Assembly (NCBI GenBank): GCA_964577975.1
Contig: CAZOBB010000003.1
Location: 1-32,373 of the forward strand
Reading direction: 5' to 3'
Origin: JAOZMY01 sp964577975
Lineage (GTDB): Bacteria > Desulfobacterota > S145-22
DNA: 32,373 nucleotides
Shown: positions 24,676-32,373 of the stretch, piece by piece
How positions within the stretch are numbered: the stretch's first letter is position 1
Layout: each line of letters starts with the position of its first letter
Translations under genes and position numbers: made by a program
The notes under the pieces: generated by a model
Told to the model about the DNA's origin: nothing
The model's database searches: none
The model's input: the letters and a program-made list of their open reading frames with translations, nothing else

Positions 24676-25391
24676 GCGTAAGAGAAAAAGGGTATATCCT
24701 ACAGATAAACGCCATCAACAGCTTTTACGGGAAAGCCCATATTCTGCATGATTTAAGCTTAGAAATGGAACGAGGAATGGTAGGGGTACTCCTTGGAAGA
24801 AACGGTGTAGGGAAAAGTACCACCTTGAAAAGTATTATGGGGATCGTTATACCCAAAAGCGGAGAAATCATCTTCAAAGGAGAACCGATAACGGGTTTGC
24901 CTTCCTACAAAATTTGCGCCATGGGGATTGGATACGTACCAGAGGATCGTCGCATTTTCACGGGCCTTACCATCATGGAAAATCTCGAAGTGGGTCGTCG
25001 CCCTCCAAGGAAAGGTTTCGAGGCTTGGACTCCCGAACGCCTATTTGAACTCTTTCCAAATCTTGGAAATATGAAAAACAGATTGGGTGGGCAAATCAGC
25101 GGCGGAGAACAACAAATGCTCTCTATTGCTCGAACCTTGATGGGCAATCCCGAACTCCTCATCCTAGATGAGCCTTCGGAGGGGTTAGCTCCCGTTATCG
25201 TAGATCAATTGGGTGAAACCATAACAAAATTAAAGAAAGAGGGTGTCTCCATTCTCCTTGCCGAACAAAACCTAAATTTCGCCCGATCCATTTGTGATAA
25301 AGTCTTCATCGTCGATCATGGTCACATCTGTTTTGATGACGCCATCTGCAACCTCACGGATGAAATTTGTGAACAATATCTCGCCGTTTAG
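24672..25391 (+). CDS. livF: ABC transporter ATP-binding protein LivF-type
   Basis: A 239-residue ATPase partner of LivG. Walker A is GRNGVGKST, the LivF-specific GYVPEDRRIF follows, then the signature ISGGEQQMLSIAR, Walker B LLILDEPSEGLAP and H-loop LLAEQNLNF. It overlaps livG by four bases and is followed 26 bases later by the GntR regulator on the same strand. Lengths and motifs are ordinary for the family. Confidence 0.94.
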   Translation: MSVREKGYILQINAINSFYGKAHILHDLSLEMERGMVGVLLGRNGVGKSTTLKSIMGIVIPKSGEIIFKGEPITGLPSYKICAMGIGYVPEDRRIFTGLTIMENLEVGRRPPRKGFEAWTPERLFELFPNLGNMKNRLGGQISGGEQQMLSIARTLMGNPELLILDEPSEGLAPVIVDQLGETITKLKKEGVSILLAEQNLNFARSICDKVFIVDHGHICFDDAICNLTDEICEQYLAV

Positions 25392-25417
25392 GCGATTAAG
25401 GAGAAGCCGTTTTTGCC

Positions 25418-26101
25418 GTGAAAATCGAATCTATTACGGACATTGCAAAACGCCACATTGAAGAGTGGATCATCACGGGTCGCTTCCAGCCAGGGGAACA
25501 ATTAAAAGAGGAAGAAATCTGCCAACGGTTGGAAATCAGTCGGCCTCCCGTGCGCGAAGCGTTGAAAGCCCTCGAGGCAACGGGACTCGTTATCAAAAAA
25601 CCGCGGCGCGGCGTTTTTGTTCCAGAAATGACAGAAAAGGATATTTGGGAGATCTACACCCTCAAAGCGGCGCTCTATGAAATGGCCATCGATCTGGCTC
25701 TCCCAAAAATCACCATCAAAGAGATCGCGAAACTGGAATCTCTCATGGAAAAGATGGAGGCGTGTGTCAACAAGGAACCTCCTGATGTCCTCAAGTATCA
25801 GAAATATCACCGCTCCTTTCATACCACGATTATGGATGTGGCGGGAAATGGAAGACTCAAAACCATTGCCGCCAATCTTCATAATCAAGTTAGCATGATC
25901 AGTTACAAAACCCTTCAAGAAAGGAGGCATTACCTCTCGTCCCTCCGCTATCATCGAAAAATTCTTCAAGCTATCAAAGAGAGAAATAGTGAATATGCAA
26001 GGCAACTGACCAAAGACCATGTCTTGAGTGCCTTGGATGCTTTAACGCATTCCCTACCCGAACAATTCCACCAAAAAACACAGGCAAAAGGAACACTCTA
26101 A
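25418..26101 (+). CDS. GntR-family regulator with FCD domain
   Basis: A 227-residue regulator. The N-terminal winged HTH (~10-70) reads ISRPPVREALKALEATGLV. The C-terminal all-helical FCD domain (~85-215) has the usual YHRSFHTTIMDVAGN and YHRKILQAI histidines, which bind a metal and organic-acid ligands. Members typically repress catabolic or transport operons and are released by a carboxylate. Start GTG 25418 is the only workable one, with AAGGAG about 14 bases upstream, so translation may be modest. Its position at the end of the Liv operon suggests it controls this transporter. It is the second regulator of the region beside the XRE-cupin protein. Confidence 0.9.
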   Translation: MKIESITDIAKRHIEEWIITGRFQPGEQLKEEEICQRLEISRPPVREALKALEATGLVIKKPRRGVFVPEMTEKDIWEIYTLKAALYEMAIDLALPKITIKEIAKLESLMEKMEACVNKEPPDVLKYQKYHRSFHTTIMDVAGNGRLKTIAANLHNQVSMISYKTLQERRHYLSSLRYHRKILQAIKERNSEYARQLTKDHVLSALDALTHSLPEQFHQKTQAKGTL

Positions 26102-26159
26102 TATCCTTCCCCACTATCCCTTTTCCCTTTTCCCTTTCTCTGAGAGACATTTTTACATC

Positions 26160-26188
26160 TTGACACGTGAAAAAATCCTATGTTAGAA
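26160..26188 (+). promoter_or_regulatory. Candidate promoter for the aminotransferase-rph-rdgB operon
   Basis: A perfect TTGACA (26160-26165) is followed after 17 bases by TTAGAA (26183-26188), a weak -10. It lies 38 bases before the aminotransferase ATG in a 124-base gap after the GntR gene. The upstream half of that gap is a pyrimidine-rich tract with no clear terminator hairpin. Confidence 0.4.
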
Positions 26189-26225
26189 GCCCTAGATAAC
26201 GGATAAATTTAAAAAGGAGGTCAGA

Positions 26226-27407
26226 ATGGCAATATCGGTGAAAATCGCTGAAGCAATGGAAGCATCATCCTGGATTCGGAAGATGTTTGAAGAAGGCGCC
26301 ATGTTGAAGAAACAAAAAGGGGAGGAAAATGTCTTCGATTTCACCCTCGGCAATCCGATAACAGAACCGCCAGAGGCCTTCAAAAAGAAACTAAAAGAGC
26401 TTGTGGACAATGACACACCCGGAAGCCACGCCTATATGCCGAACAGCGGATACCCATGGGTGCGGGAGAAAATCGCGGCATACCTTTCAAAGGAAACGGG
26501 GATCCCATATACAGCCAACCACATCGTCATGACCGTTGGGGCGGCGGGAGGCCTCAATGTCATACTCAAAGCGCTGATGGACGAGGGCGATGAAATCCTC
26601 ACCTTCGCTCCCTTTTTTGTGGAATATCGTTTCTATGCCGACAATTTCAACGGAATACTCAAACCTATCCCTACAACGGAGGAATTTCTACCGGATCTCA
26701 AGAAGCTGCAAGAGGCCATCACACCCAAGACGAAAGCCCTCATCATGAACTCTCCCAACAATCCCACGGGTGTTGTCTACACAGAAACGATTCTCAAAGA
26801 CCTCGCTACCACCCTTACCGAAGCATCCAATAAGATCGGAAAGCCTATCTACCTTATATCCGACGAGCCTTACCGGAAAATCGTTTTCGAAGGCATGAAA
26901 GTTCCGTATCCGAGTAGATATTACAACGATACCATTCTTATCACCTCCCATTCCAAAGATCTTTCCTTGCCCGGAGAACGGATAGGGTATCTTGCACTCC
27001 ATCCCCATGCCACAGATGCCGACACCCTATCTGCCGCTACCAATTTCACCAACCGTATTTTGGGTTACGTCAATGCCCCCGCCCTAATGCAGCGGGCCAT
27101 TGCTGACCTCCAAACGGAACCCGCCGACGTGGAAGGATACCAACGAAAAAGGGATCTGTTCTATCCGGCGCTGATTTCTTTCGGATACGAATGCGTCAAA
27201 CCGATGGGGGCCTTCTACCTCTTTCCCAAAGCCCCAGGTGGTGATGACGTAGCCTTTATCCAGCACCTCAAAAATTTCGACATACTCGCCGTACCGGGCT
27301 CCGGATTCGGGGCCCCAGGCTATTTCCGGATAGCGTATTGTGTCAAAGACTCGGTGATAGAGCGATCACTGGATGGCTTTAAAAAAGCGATTGAGAGTTA
27401 TCGCTAA
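26226..27407 (+). CDS. PLP-dependent aminotransferase (class I/II)
   Basis: A 393-residue fold-type I aminotransferase. Motifs are NSPNNPTG (N179), SDEPY (D213, Y216), the PLP lysine K244 in SHSKDLSLPGERIGY, and a C-terminal PGSGFGAPGYFRIAYC carrying the substrate-carboxylate arginine. It transfers amino groups between an amino acid and a 2-oxo acid; aspartate, aromatic or alanine specificity cannot be assigned. Start ATG 26226 has a strong AAGGAGG site. It has its own candidate promoter and sits upstream of rph and rdgB. A link to the catabolic island is possible but not indicated. Confidence 0.92.
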   Translation: MAISVKIAEAMEASSWIRKMFEEGAMLKKQKGEENVFDFTLGNPITEPPEAFKKKLKELVDNDTPGSHAYMPNSGYPWVREKIAAYLSKETGIPYTANHIVMTVGAAGGLNVILKALMDEGDEILTFAPFFVEYRFYADNFNGILKPIPTTEEFLPDLKKLQEAITPKTKALIMNSPNNPTGVVYTETILKDLATTLTEASNKIGKPIYLISDEPYRKIVFEGMKVPYPSRYYNDTILITSHSKDLSLPGERIGYLALHPHATDADTLSAATNFTNRILGYVNAPALMQRAIADLQTEPADVEGYQRKRDLFYPALISFGYECVKPMGAFYLFPKAPGGDDVAFIQHLKNFDILAVPGSGFGAPGYFRIAYCVKDSVIERSLDGFKKAIESYR

Positions 27408-27433
27408 TATCTTCAAGGAGCAAGGCAGCAACG

Positions 27434-28153
27434 ATGCGTCGAGACGGAAGAGAAGCAAACGAGCTGCGTCCCATTTCCTTTGAACGTTCCATCGTGAAAT
27501 ACGCGGAAGGATCCGTTCTCGTCAAGTTTGGTGACACCCACGTCATCTGCACGGCTTCTATCGAAGAAACGGTTCCTCCCTTCCTTCGAGGCTCCGGCCA
27601 AGGATGGATAACGGCGGAATATGCCATGCTCCCCCGCGCGACGCAGACCCGAAAAGCGAGGGAATCGGTAGGGAAAAAACCGAGCGGTCGCACCATGGAG
27701 ATTCAGCGGTTAATCGGTAGAAGCCTCCGCTCCATCATGGATTTGAGTCTTCTGGGAGAAAGAACCATCTGGATAGACTGTGACGTCATTCAAGCCGATG
27801 GCGGCACGCGGACAGCGTGTATAACGGGAGGGTGCCTCGCCTTGTATGACGCCTTAAAGACACTACAACATTACGGCATCTTGGGAGATTTCCCCATGAC
27901 GAACATGGTAGCCGCCATCAGCGTAGGCATCGTGAACGACACCATTCTTCTCGATCTCGACTACGAAGAAGACTCCAACGCCCAAGTGGACCTCAATCTC
28001 GTCATGACCGATCAAAAGAAGCTCGTCGAGATTCAGGGAACCGCCGAAGGCATCCCCTTCGACAGACATCAACTGGACGCCATGATCTCTTTAGGCGAAA
28101 AAGGAATCGAAGAGTTGATCGCTCTTCAGAAGGCCGCTCTTGATATTACGTAA
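27434..28153 (+). CDS. rph: Ribonuclease PH
   Basis: A 239-residue phosphorolytic 3'-5' exoribonuclease that trims tRNA 3' ends. Family motifs are RRDGREANELRPI at the start, SVLVKFGDTHVICTAS, GWITAEYAMLPRAT, then EIQRLIGRSLR and QADGGTRTACITGG. Length is standard and all expected conserved segments are visible, unlike the truncated E. coli K-12 form. It starts 26 bases after the aminotransferase stop, and rdgB follows one base after its own stop, a widespread rph-rdgB pairing. Confidence 0.97.
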   Translation: MRRDGREANELRPISFERSIVKYAEGSVLVKFGDTHVICTASIEETVPPFLRGSGQGWITAEYAMLPRATQTRKARESVGKKPSGRTMEIQRLIGRSLRSIMDLSLLGERTIWIDCDVIQADGGTRTACITGGCLALYDALKTLQHYGILGDFPMTNMVAAISVGIVNDTILLDLDYEEDSNAQVDLNLVMTDQKKLVEIQGTAEGIPFDRHQLDAMISLGEKGIEELIALQKAALDIT

Positions 28154-28154
28154 T

Positions 28155-28763
28155 ATGCAACGATCTCTACTCGTCGCCTCAAACAACCAAGGGAAGATCC
28201 GAGAAATCAAAGATGCCCTTCAACCCGTATTCACCACTATCCTCTCTCTCAAAGAGGTAAATATATTTATCTCTCCGGAAGAAACAGGCAACACGTATCT
28301 GGAAAATGCCTTAATCAAGGCGAAAGCGGCCGCCGAGTTCTGGAACGATTGGATCTTAGCCGATGATTCGGGATTGGAAGTCGAAGCACTTCAAGGACAA
28401 CCCGGGCTCTTTTCCTCACGGTTTGCGGGAGAAAACGCCACAGATCAAGAAAACAACGAAAAGCTTCTATCCCTTTTGAAAACCACCCCCCCCAACAAAA
28501 GGGCTGCCCGGTTTCGATGCGTGGCCGTGCTGTACCACGGGGCCACCCATCAGTTCTTACACGCCGAAGGCATCTGTGAAGGTGTAATTACCTTGGCCCC
28601 CAAAGGGGAAGAAGGCTTCGGATATGATCCCCTCTTCCTCCTTCCTTCCCTTGGCCGGACAATGGCGGAACTCTCTTTTGAAGAAAAAATGACTCTGAGC
28701 CACCGAGCCAATGCCTTACAAAAACTGAAAGAGTTGATAGAAGTCCATAAAATCTTTAACTAA
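28155..28763 (+). CDS. rdgB: XTP/dITP diphosphatase (Ham1/RdgB)
   Basis: A 202-residue house-cleaning pyrophosphatase that removes dITP, XTP and related non-canonical nucleotides. Motifs are SNNQGKIREIK (10-20 region), ADDSGLEVEAL, the LFSSRFAGENATD segment, GFGYDPLF and SHRANAL. ATG 28155, one base past the rph stop, fits the family start better than the upstream TTG at 28140 inside rph. No good ribosome-binding site is visible, so coupling to rph is likely. The stop lies only four bases from the end of the convergent HD-GYP gene, with no terminator between them. Confidence 0.95.
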   Translation: MQRSLLVASNNQGKIREIKDALQPVFTTILSLKEVNIFISPEETGNTYLENALIKAKAAAEFWNDWILADDSGLEVEALQGQPGLFSSRFAGENATDQENNEKLLSLLKTTPPNKRAARFRCVAVLYHGATHQFLHAEGICEGVITLAPKGEEGFGYDPLFLLPSLGRTMAELSFEEKMTLSHRANALQKLKELIEVHKIFN

Positions 28764-28767
28764 CCCC

Positions 28768-31152
28768 TCACCACAGTCGTTTCAATAACCCTTCCTCATC
28801 CACGTCATCGAGCTGTTCCGTTTTCAGGTATTCCTCGGCGTATTTCTTATAGATCCCTGATCGAACGAAAAGGACAAACAAGGCCGCATCCAAGTGACCC
28901 TCTTCAACCATGGACGCCATGATGCTCAATGTCTTGGAGAGGGTTTCGCCCTTCTTGTAAGGCCTATCGGAAGCGGTCAAGGCCTCAAACACATCCGCAA
29001 TGGCCATGATCCTCGATGGGATGGAGAGGTGTTCCCCTTTCAGTTTCCTAGGGTATCCTGTCCCCCTAAGCGTTTCATGGTGGGTGCCAGCATATTCCGG
29101 AATCTTTGCTAAAGGATCGGGATAGGGTAGTTGTTCCAGCATTTCGATGGTCATGATGATATGCTCGCGAATCTTGAAAACGTCCTCGGGTGTAAGAGTC
29201 CCCCGCTCGATAGACAAATTATACAATTCTCCGAAATTGTAGAGATACTTCGGAACCTCCAATTTGAATCCCTTTTGACGATACGTCTCCACATCAAAGT
29301 CAAGACGCGGAACAAGATGTTCAGGACGATCCGACAGAAGAGGTTCCACCACCGGCAAAGAAGGTTCCGCAACCCCACCAAAAAGTTGCTCTTCCCTGTC
29401 CGAAATTCCCAATCGATTGCTAAAATGTCGGATCCAGGTCCGTTTAGCAATAGCACGCAGCCGCCTCTTTTTCGCCTCATCCATAAATTCGCTTCCCATA
29501 TTGCACCGCGCCACGAAAGCGAAGTCCTCCAAAAGGCGCTTATGTTCATCTTCCCGCCATCTTTCAAGGGTTTCTTTGTCCTCACCCGCTATTAAACGCT
29601 GATAAAAAGCAACGTCCACATCCCGCCACAGGACTTCAAAACGAGTCCTGATTTCATGGATACGATTGTAAATCGTCTCCAGTCTCGTCGCCTTATCCAC
29701 CACAAATTCCGGCGTCGTAATCTTCCCGCAGTCGTGGAGCCATGCGCCCATCTCAAAGGCCTTCCAATCCTCTTCCTTTTCGAAATGAAAAGAGCGAAAC
29801 GCCCCTTCATTCGAGGCATGGGCCGCTTTTGCCAACTCCAAAGCAAGAACAGGGACCCGTTTGCAATGGCCTCCTGTATACGCCGACTTGGCATCAATAG
29901 CACCTGCAATCAACTTAACAAAGGATTCTATCATGTTTTCCAATGATTTCTCATAATTCTGGATGCTTCGAGACATGGATATCAGTGATTCAGACACTTC
30001 AACCAGCTCAACGATACGTGTTCGCACAGGCTGCACGTCATCGAAACGACGTTCTTTGACCTTTATGTTCTCTCTCATCAGGGCCTTGATGGGACGAACA
30101 ATGCGGGAAGTCGTAAAAACAGTGAGAGGGATACTTAAAAGCAAGACAACAAAGGCCGCCCCGAATGCACAAAGGGTGTTTTGTACGTACGGCTTCATCA
30201 TCACAGCGGTTTCGACACTCATTCCCAAATACGTCGAGCTGCCCAACCCGTTTGGGATGTTCATAACCATGGCATACGTACGTCGCCCTTTTTCTCTCAG
30301 TGAAAAGACTTTCTGAAACATCCTCTTGCGATATATAGTGGAAAATAGAATATCCGTTTCATCCGTGCCATCGGAGGAGGCTATCAGAATTTCCCCTTCT
30401 TTGAATATCTGTACCCTTGCCGTCGGGGCAAAAACTTGCTCCCGCAGAAATGCCTCTACCCCCTCCAACGTAAAGTCAATGGCAACAACACCTCTGCTCT
30501 TCCCAACCTTTTTTGAATAGGTAATTCCTTTCTTCTTAGTACTCTGAAAAAGATAAGGGATACTTCGAACAACATCAGTATGCCTGTTCGCTAAGACATA
30601 CCAAGGGCGTTTTCTTGCATCGTAGGAGGTTGCCTCCTCTTTCCGACTCAATAAACGCATCTTGAAATCATAATAATCGGTTCGCCAGATCCGTTTCCCA
30701 TCTCTTCTAAAGACCCTAACCAGTATCCAGCGCGTCTTCGCCGGCGCCTCAAACACCGTCCTTTCGAATGTGGGTTTATAATTGATAACTTCAAAGATAT
30801 CGCCATTGGGATACCCCACATACATGGAATAGATATACGCCAAATGAGACATGGTACGGATGAAACGATAAGCATTTCCTGGAACCGTATCTATAGGAGG
30901 CTCTTCCACAACCTCAGGGTAAAGCTCCATTTGATAAAGGATGTTTCGTATCAGACGGTCATTGCTCTCCAAATGAATCGCAACTCTTTGGGCAATATGT
31001 CGGAACGTTCTGCTTGTCGCATCCAACACGATTTGGCGATTAAAATGATACTGCAATAAAAGAAGAACCCCTGTTATAAGGGCTATAACGGCAACAAAAT
31101 TCGTCAGGATATTGGTCCGTAAGGTAATAGCCTCGCGAAATAACTTCCTCAT
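28768..31152 (-). CDS. Membrane dCache-HAMP-HD-GYP signalling protein
   Basis: A 794-residue protein. Transmembrane helix 1 (~18-35) and helix 2 (~327-349) flank a periplasmic dCache-like sensor with ARKRPWY near residue 180. A HAMP linker (~350-402) and an HD-GYP domain follow. The domain shows GGHCKRV (H429), WLHDCGK (HD 473-474), HHETLRGTGYP (691-701) and the later IMAIADVFEALTASDRPYKK. HD-GYP enzymes hydrolyse cyclic di-GMP. The HD and HHE motifs are 217 residues apart rather than the usual ~50-60, so about 150 residues (~490-645) are inserted. Likely inputs are small organic ligands. The N-terminus has no strong ribosome-binding site. Confidence 0.9.
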   Translation of the reverse strand: MRKLFREAITLRTNILTNFVAVIALITGVLLLLQYHFNRQIVLDATSRTFRHIAQRVAIHLESNDRLIRNILYQMELYPEVVEEPPIDTVPGNAYRFIRTMSHLAYIYSMYVGYPNGDIFEVINYKPTFERTVFEAPAKTRWILVRVFRRDGKRIWRTDYYDFKMRLLSRKEEATSYDARKRPWYVLANRHTDVVRSIPYLFQSTKKKGITYSKKVGKSRGVVAIDFTLEGVEAFLREQVFAPTARVQIFKEGEILIASSDGTDETDILFSTIYRKRMFQKVFSLREKGRRTYAMVMNIPNGLGSSTYLGMSVETAVMMKPYVQNTLCAFGAAFVVLLLSIPLTVFTTSRIVRPIKALMRENIKVKERRFDDVQPVRTRIVELVEVSESLISMSRSIQNYEKSLENMIESFVKLIAGAIDAKSAYTGGHCKRVPVLALELAKAAHASNEGAFRSFHFEKEEDWKAFEMGAWLHDCGKITTPEFVVDKATRLETIYNRIHEIRTRFEVLWRDVDVAFYQRLIAGEDKETLERWREDEHKRLLEDFAFVARCNMGSEFMDEAKKRRLRAIAKRTWIRHFSNRLGISDREEQLFGGVAEPSLPVVEPLLSDRPEHLVPRLDFDVETYRQKGFKLEVPKYLYNFGELYNLSIERGTLTPEDVFKIREHIIMTIEMLEQLPYPDPLAKIPEYAGTHHETLRGTGYPRKLKGEHLSIPSRIMAIADVFEALTASDRPYKKGETLSKTLSIMASMVEEGHLDAALFVLFVRSGIYKKYAEEYLKTEQLDDVDEEGLLKRLW

Positions 31153-31545
31153 TGATTCTATTGTATCTCTTCTCTATAAAGAAGTCCACTTCTCACATCT
31201 CCTGCCTTTCCAAAAGCAGAATAACCCTCCGGAAGAAACGAAATTTTCTTAACCTTTGAGAGGGAACCATTTCCAAACCACTAAGTTTAGTCGGTTTCGT
31301 CAATCTGGTTCATCTGGTTTGAGCCACCATCGGGTCGGATCTGTTCGATTTCTTTCTCTCATTGGGTTTCGTCAACTATCTCACTGCCTTCTCTTTCTAC
31401 TTATCACTTCCCAACTCGTCACGGCCTTCCCGCCTTCAGCTTGGAGCTTCAGGCCTTCTCCAACCACGATCAACGAACCGAGATCCTTAATATATCGGAC
31501 CGGGGAATCGATACCCCCAAACCCTTACCTCAGATTTTCTTCACA
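31153..31545. other. Intergenic region between HD-GYP gene and 5S terminator
   Basis: About 390 bases with no supported gene. It should contain the leftward promoter of the HD-GYP gene, but no convincing -35/-10 pair was found. A short near-tandem repeat, ATCTGGTT (31303-31310 and 31312-31319), and two copies of GGTTTCGTCAA (31293-31303 and 31365-31375) are present. Their meaning is unclear. Confidence 0.5.
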
Positions 31546-31581
31546 TCAAAAAAAAGGAGAGGTAAAAACACCCTCTCCTTT
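31546..31581 (-). terminator. Terminator of the rRNA operon
   Basis: The arms AGGAGAGG (31555-31562) and CCTCTCCT (31572-31579) form a hairpin. On the minus strand it is followed by a run of eight to nine T. It lies 16 bases beyond the 3' end of the 5S rRNA and so ends the leftward rrn transcript. Confidence 0.9.
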
Positions 31582-31596
31582 CCATAAATAACAATT

Positions 31597-31712
31597 CCCG
31601 GCGGCGTCCTACTCTCCCACACGGTCGCCCGTGCAGTACCATCGGCGCTGGAGGGCTTAACTTCCGTATTCGGGATGGGAACGGGTGTAACACCTCCGCT
31701 ATTGCCACCGGG
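31597..31712 (-). rRNA. rrf: 5S ribosomal RNA
   Basis: The minus strand carries a 116-base 5S rRNA. The terminal stem CCCGGTGGC / GCCGCCGGG pairs over nine bases with one G-U. Inside are the conserved core CCCATCCCGAATACGGAAG, loop GTTAAGCCCTCCAGCGCC and GGGAGAGTAGG near the 3' end. It is downstream of the 23S gene with a ~70-base spacer lacking a tRNA. End positions are judged from the stem and may shift by one or two bases. Confidence 0.97.
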
Positions 31713-31784
31713 AAAATCGCATGACTGCGTTTTCCAACTGAATATTGATAGATGATCTACCAAGCAAATCAAAACGTGTGTCAA

Positions 31785-32373
<589 letters not shown>

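Noticed and set aside
31155..31190. Possible promoter with TACAAT eight bases before the HD-GYP start
   Set aside because: It would give an almost leaderless message, and its -35 (TGGACT) is only four of six. The evidence is too thin to list as a feature.
31713..31784. tRNA gene in the 23S-5S spacer
   Set aside because: No cloverleaf or T-loop GTTCGA motif is present in this ~70-base spacer.

Overview
The window reads as chromosomal DNA of a Gram-negative, probably anaerobic bacterium. Evidence for this is a lipoprotein signal on ApbE, periplasmic ABC binding proteins, a ferredoxin-type reductase, a molybdenum hydroxylase and a dCache/HD-GYP signalling protein. The EF-G variant and the general gene style resemble Thermodesulfobacteriota (former Deltaproteobacteria). 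That placement is an inference from protein style, not a phylogeny. No CRISPR array, insertion sequence, phage gene or tRNA was seen.

Layout. (1) 1-1450, plus strand, GC-rich: the tail of an unidentified gene, a terminator, a VOC/glyoxalase-fold protein and a PHP-domain phosphoesterase. (2) 1498-4500, plus strand, lower GC: a cation/calcium antiporter, a lipoprotein ApbE flavin transferase and a UDP-sugar 4-epimerase-type enzyme. (3) 4475-8282, minus strand: a tight fusA-birA-coaX operon behind a near-perfect sigma70 promoter. (4) 8502-20206, minus strand: the catabolic island. In transcription order it has an XRE-cupin regulator, a LivK-type binding protein, an old-yellow-enzyme/dienoyl-CoA-reductase-type flavoprotein, a three-subunit molybdenum hydroxylase ([2Fe-2S], FAD, Mo), an enamidase-like amidohydrolase, a 6-hydroxynicotinate-reductase-like Fe-S protein, a UPF0280 (ApbE-like) protein and a PF06684 'amino acid synthesis' protein, ending in a strong terminator. 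(5) 20749-26101, divergent plus strand: a complete branched-chain-amino-acid-type ABC transporter (binding protein, fused LivHM permease, LivG, LivF) and a GntR/FCD regulator. (6) 26226-28763, plus strand: a PLP aminotransferase, RNase PH and an XTP/dITP pyrophosphatase. (7) 28768-32373, minus strand: a large Cache-HAMP-HD-GYP protein, then the 3' end of an rRNA operon (5S and partial 23S).

The central interpretation is that region 4 encodes the upper part of an anaerobic pathway for nicotinate or a related N-heterocyclic acid. The known Eubacterium barkeri order of chemistry is ring hydroxylation by a Mo hydroxylase, ferredoxin-dependent partial ring reduction by 6-hydroxynicotinate reductase (Hnr), and hydrolytic opening by enamidase. 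All three are encoded together here. The later E. barkeri enzymes (formylglutarate reductase, methyleneglutarate mutase, dimethylmalate enzymes) are not in the window. Two genes of unproven function, UPF0280 and PF06684, close the operon. E. barkeri Hnr is reported to carry a covalently bound flavin, and UPF0280 belongs to the ApbE flavin-transferase superfamily. UPF0280 is therefore a plausible dedicated cytoplasmic flavinylating enzyme for the Hnr-like protein. This is the most interesting testable idea in the window. The divergent ABC transporter and the two regulators would supply uptake and control.
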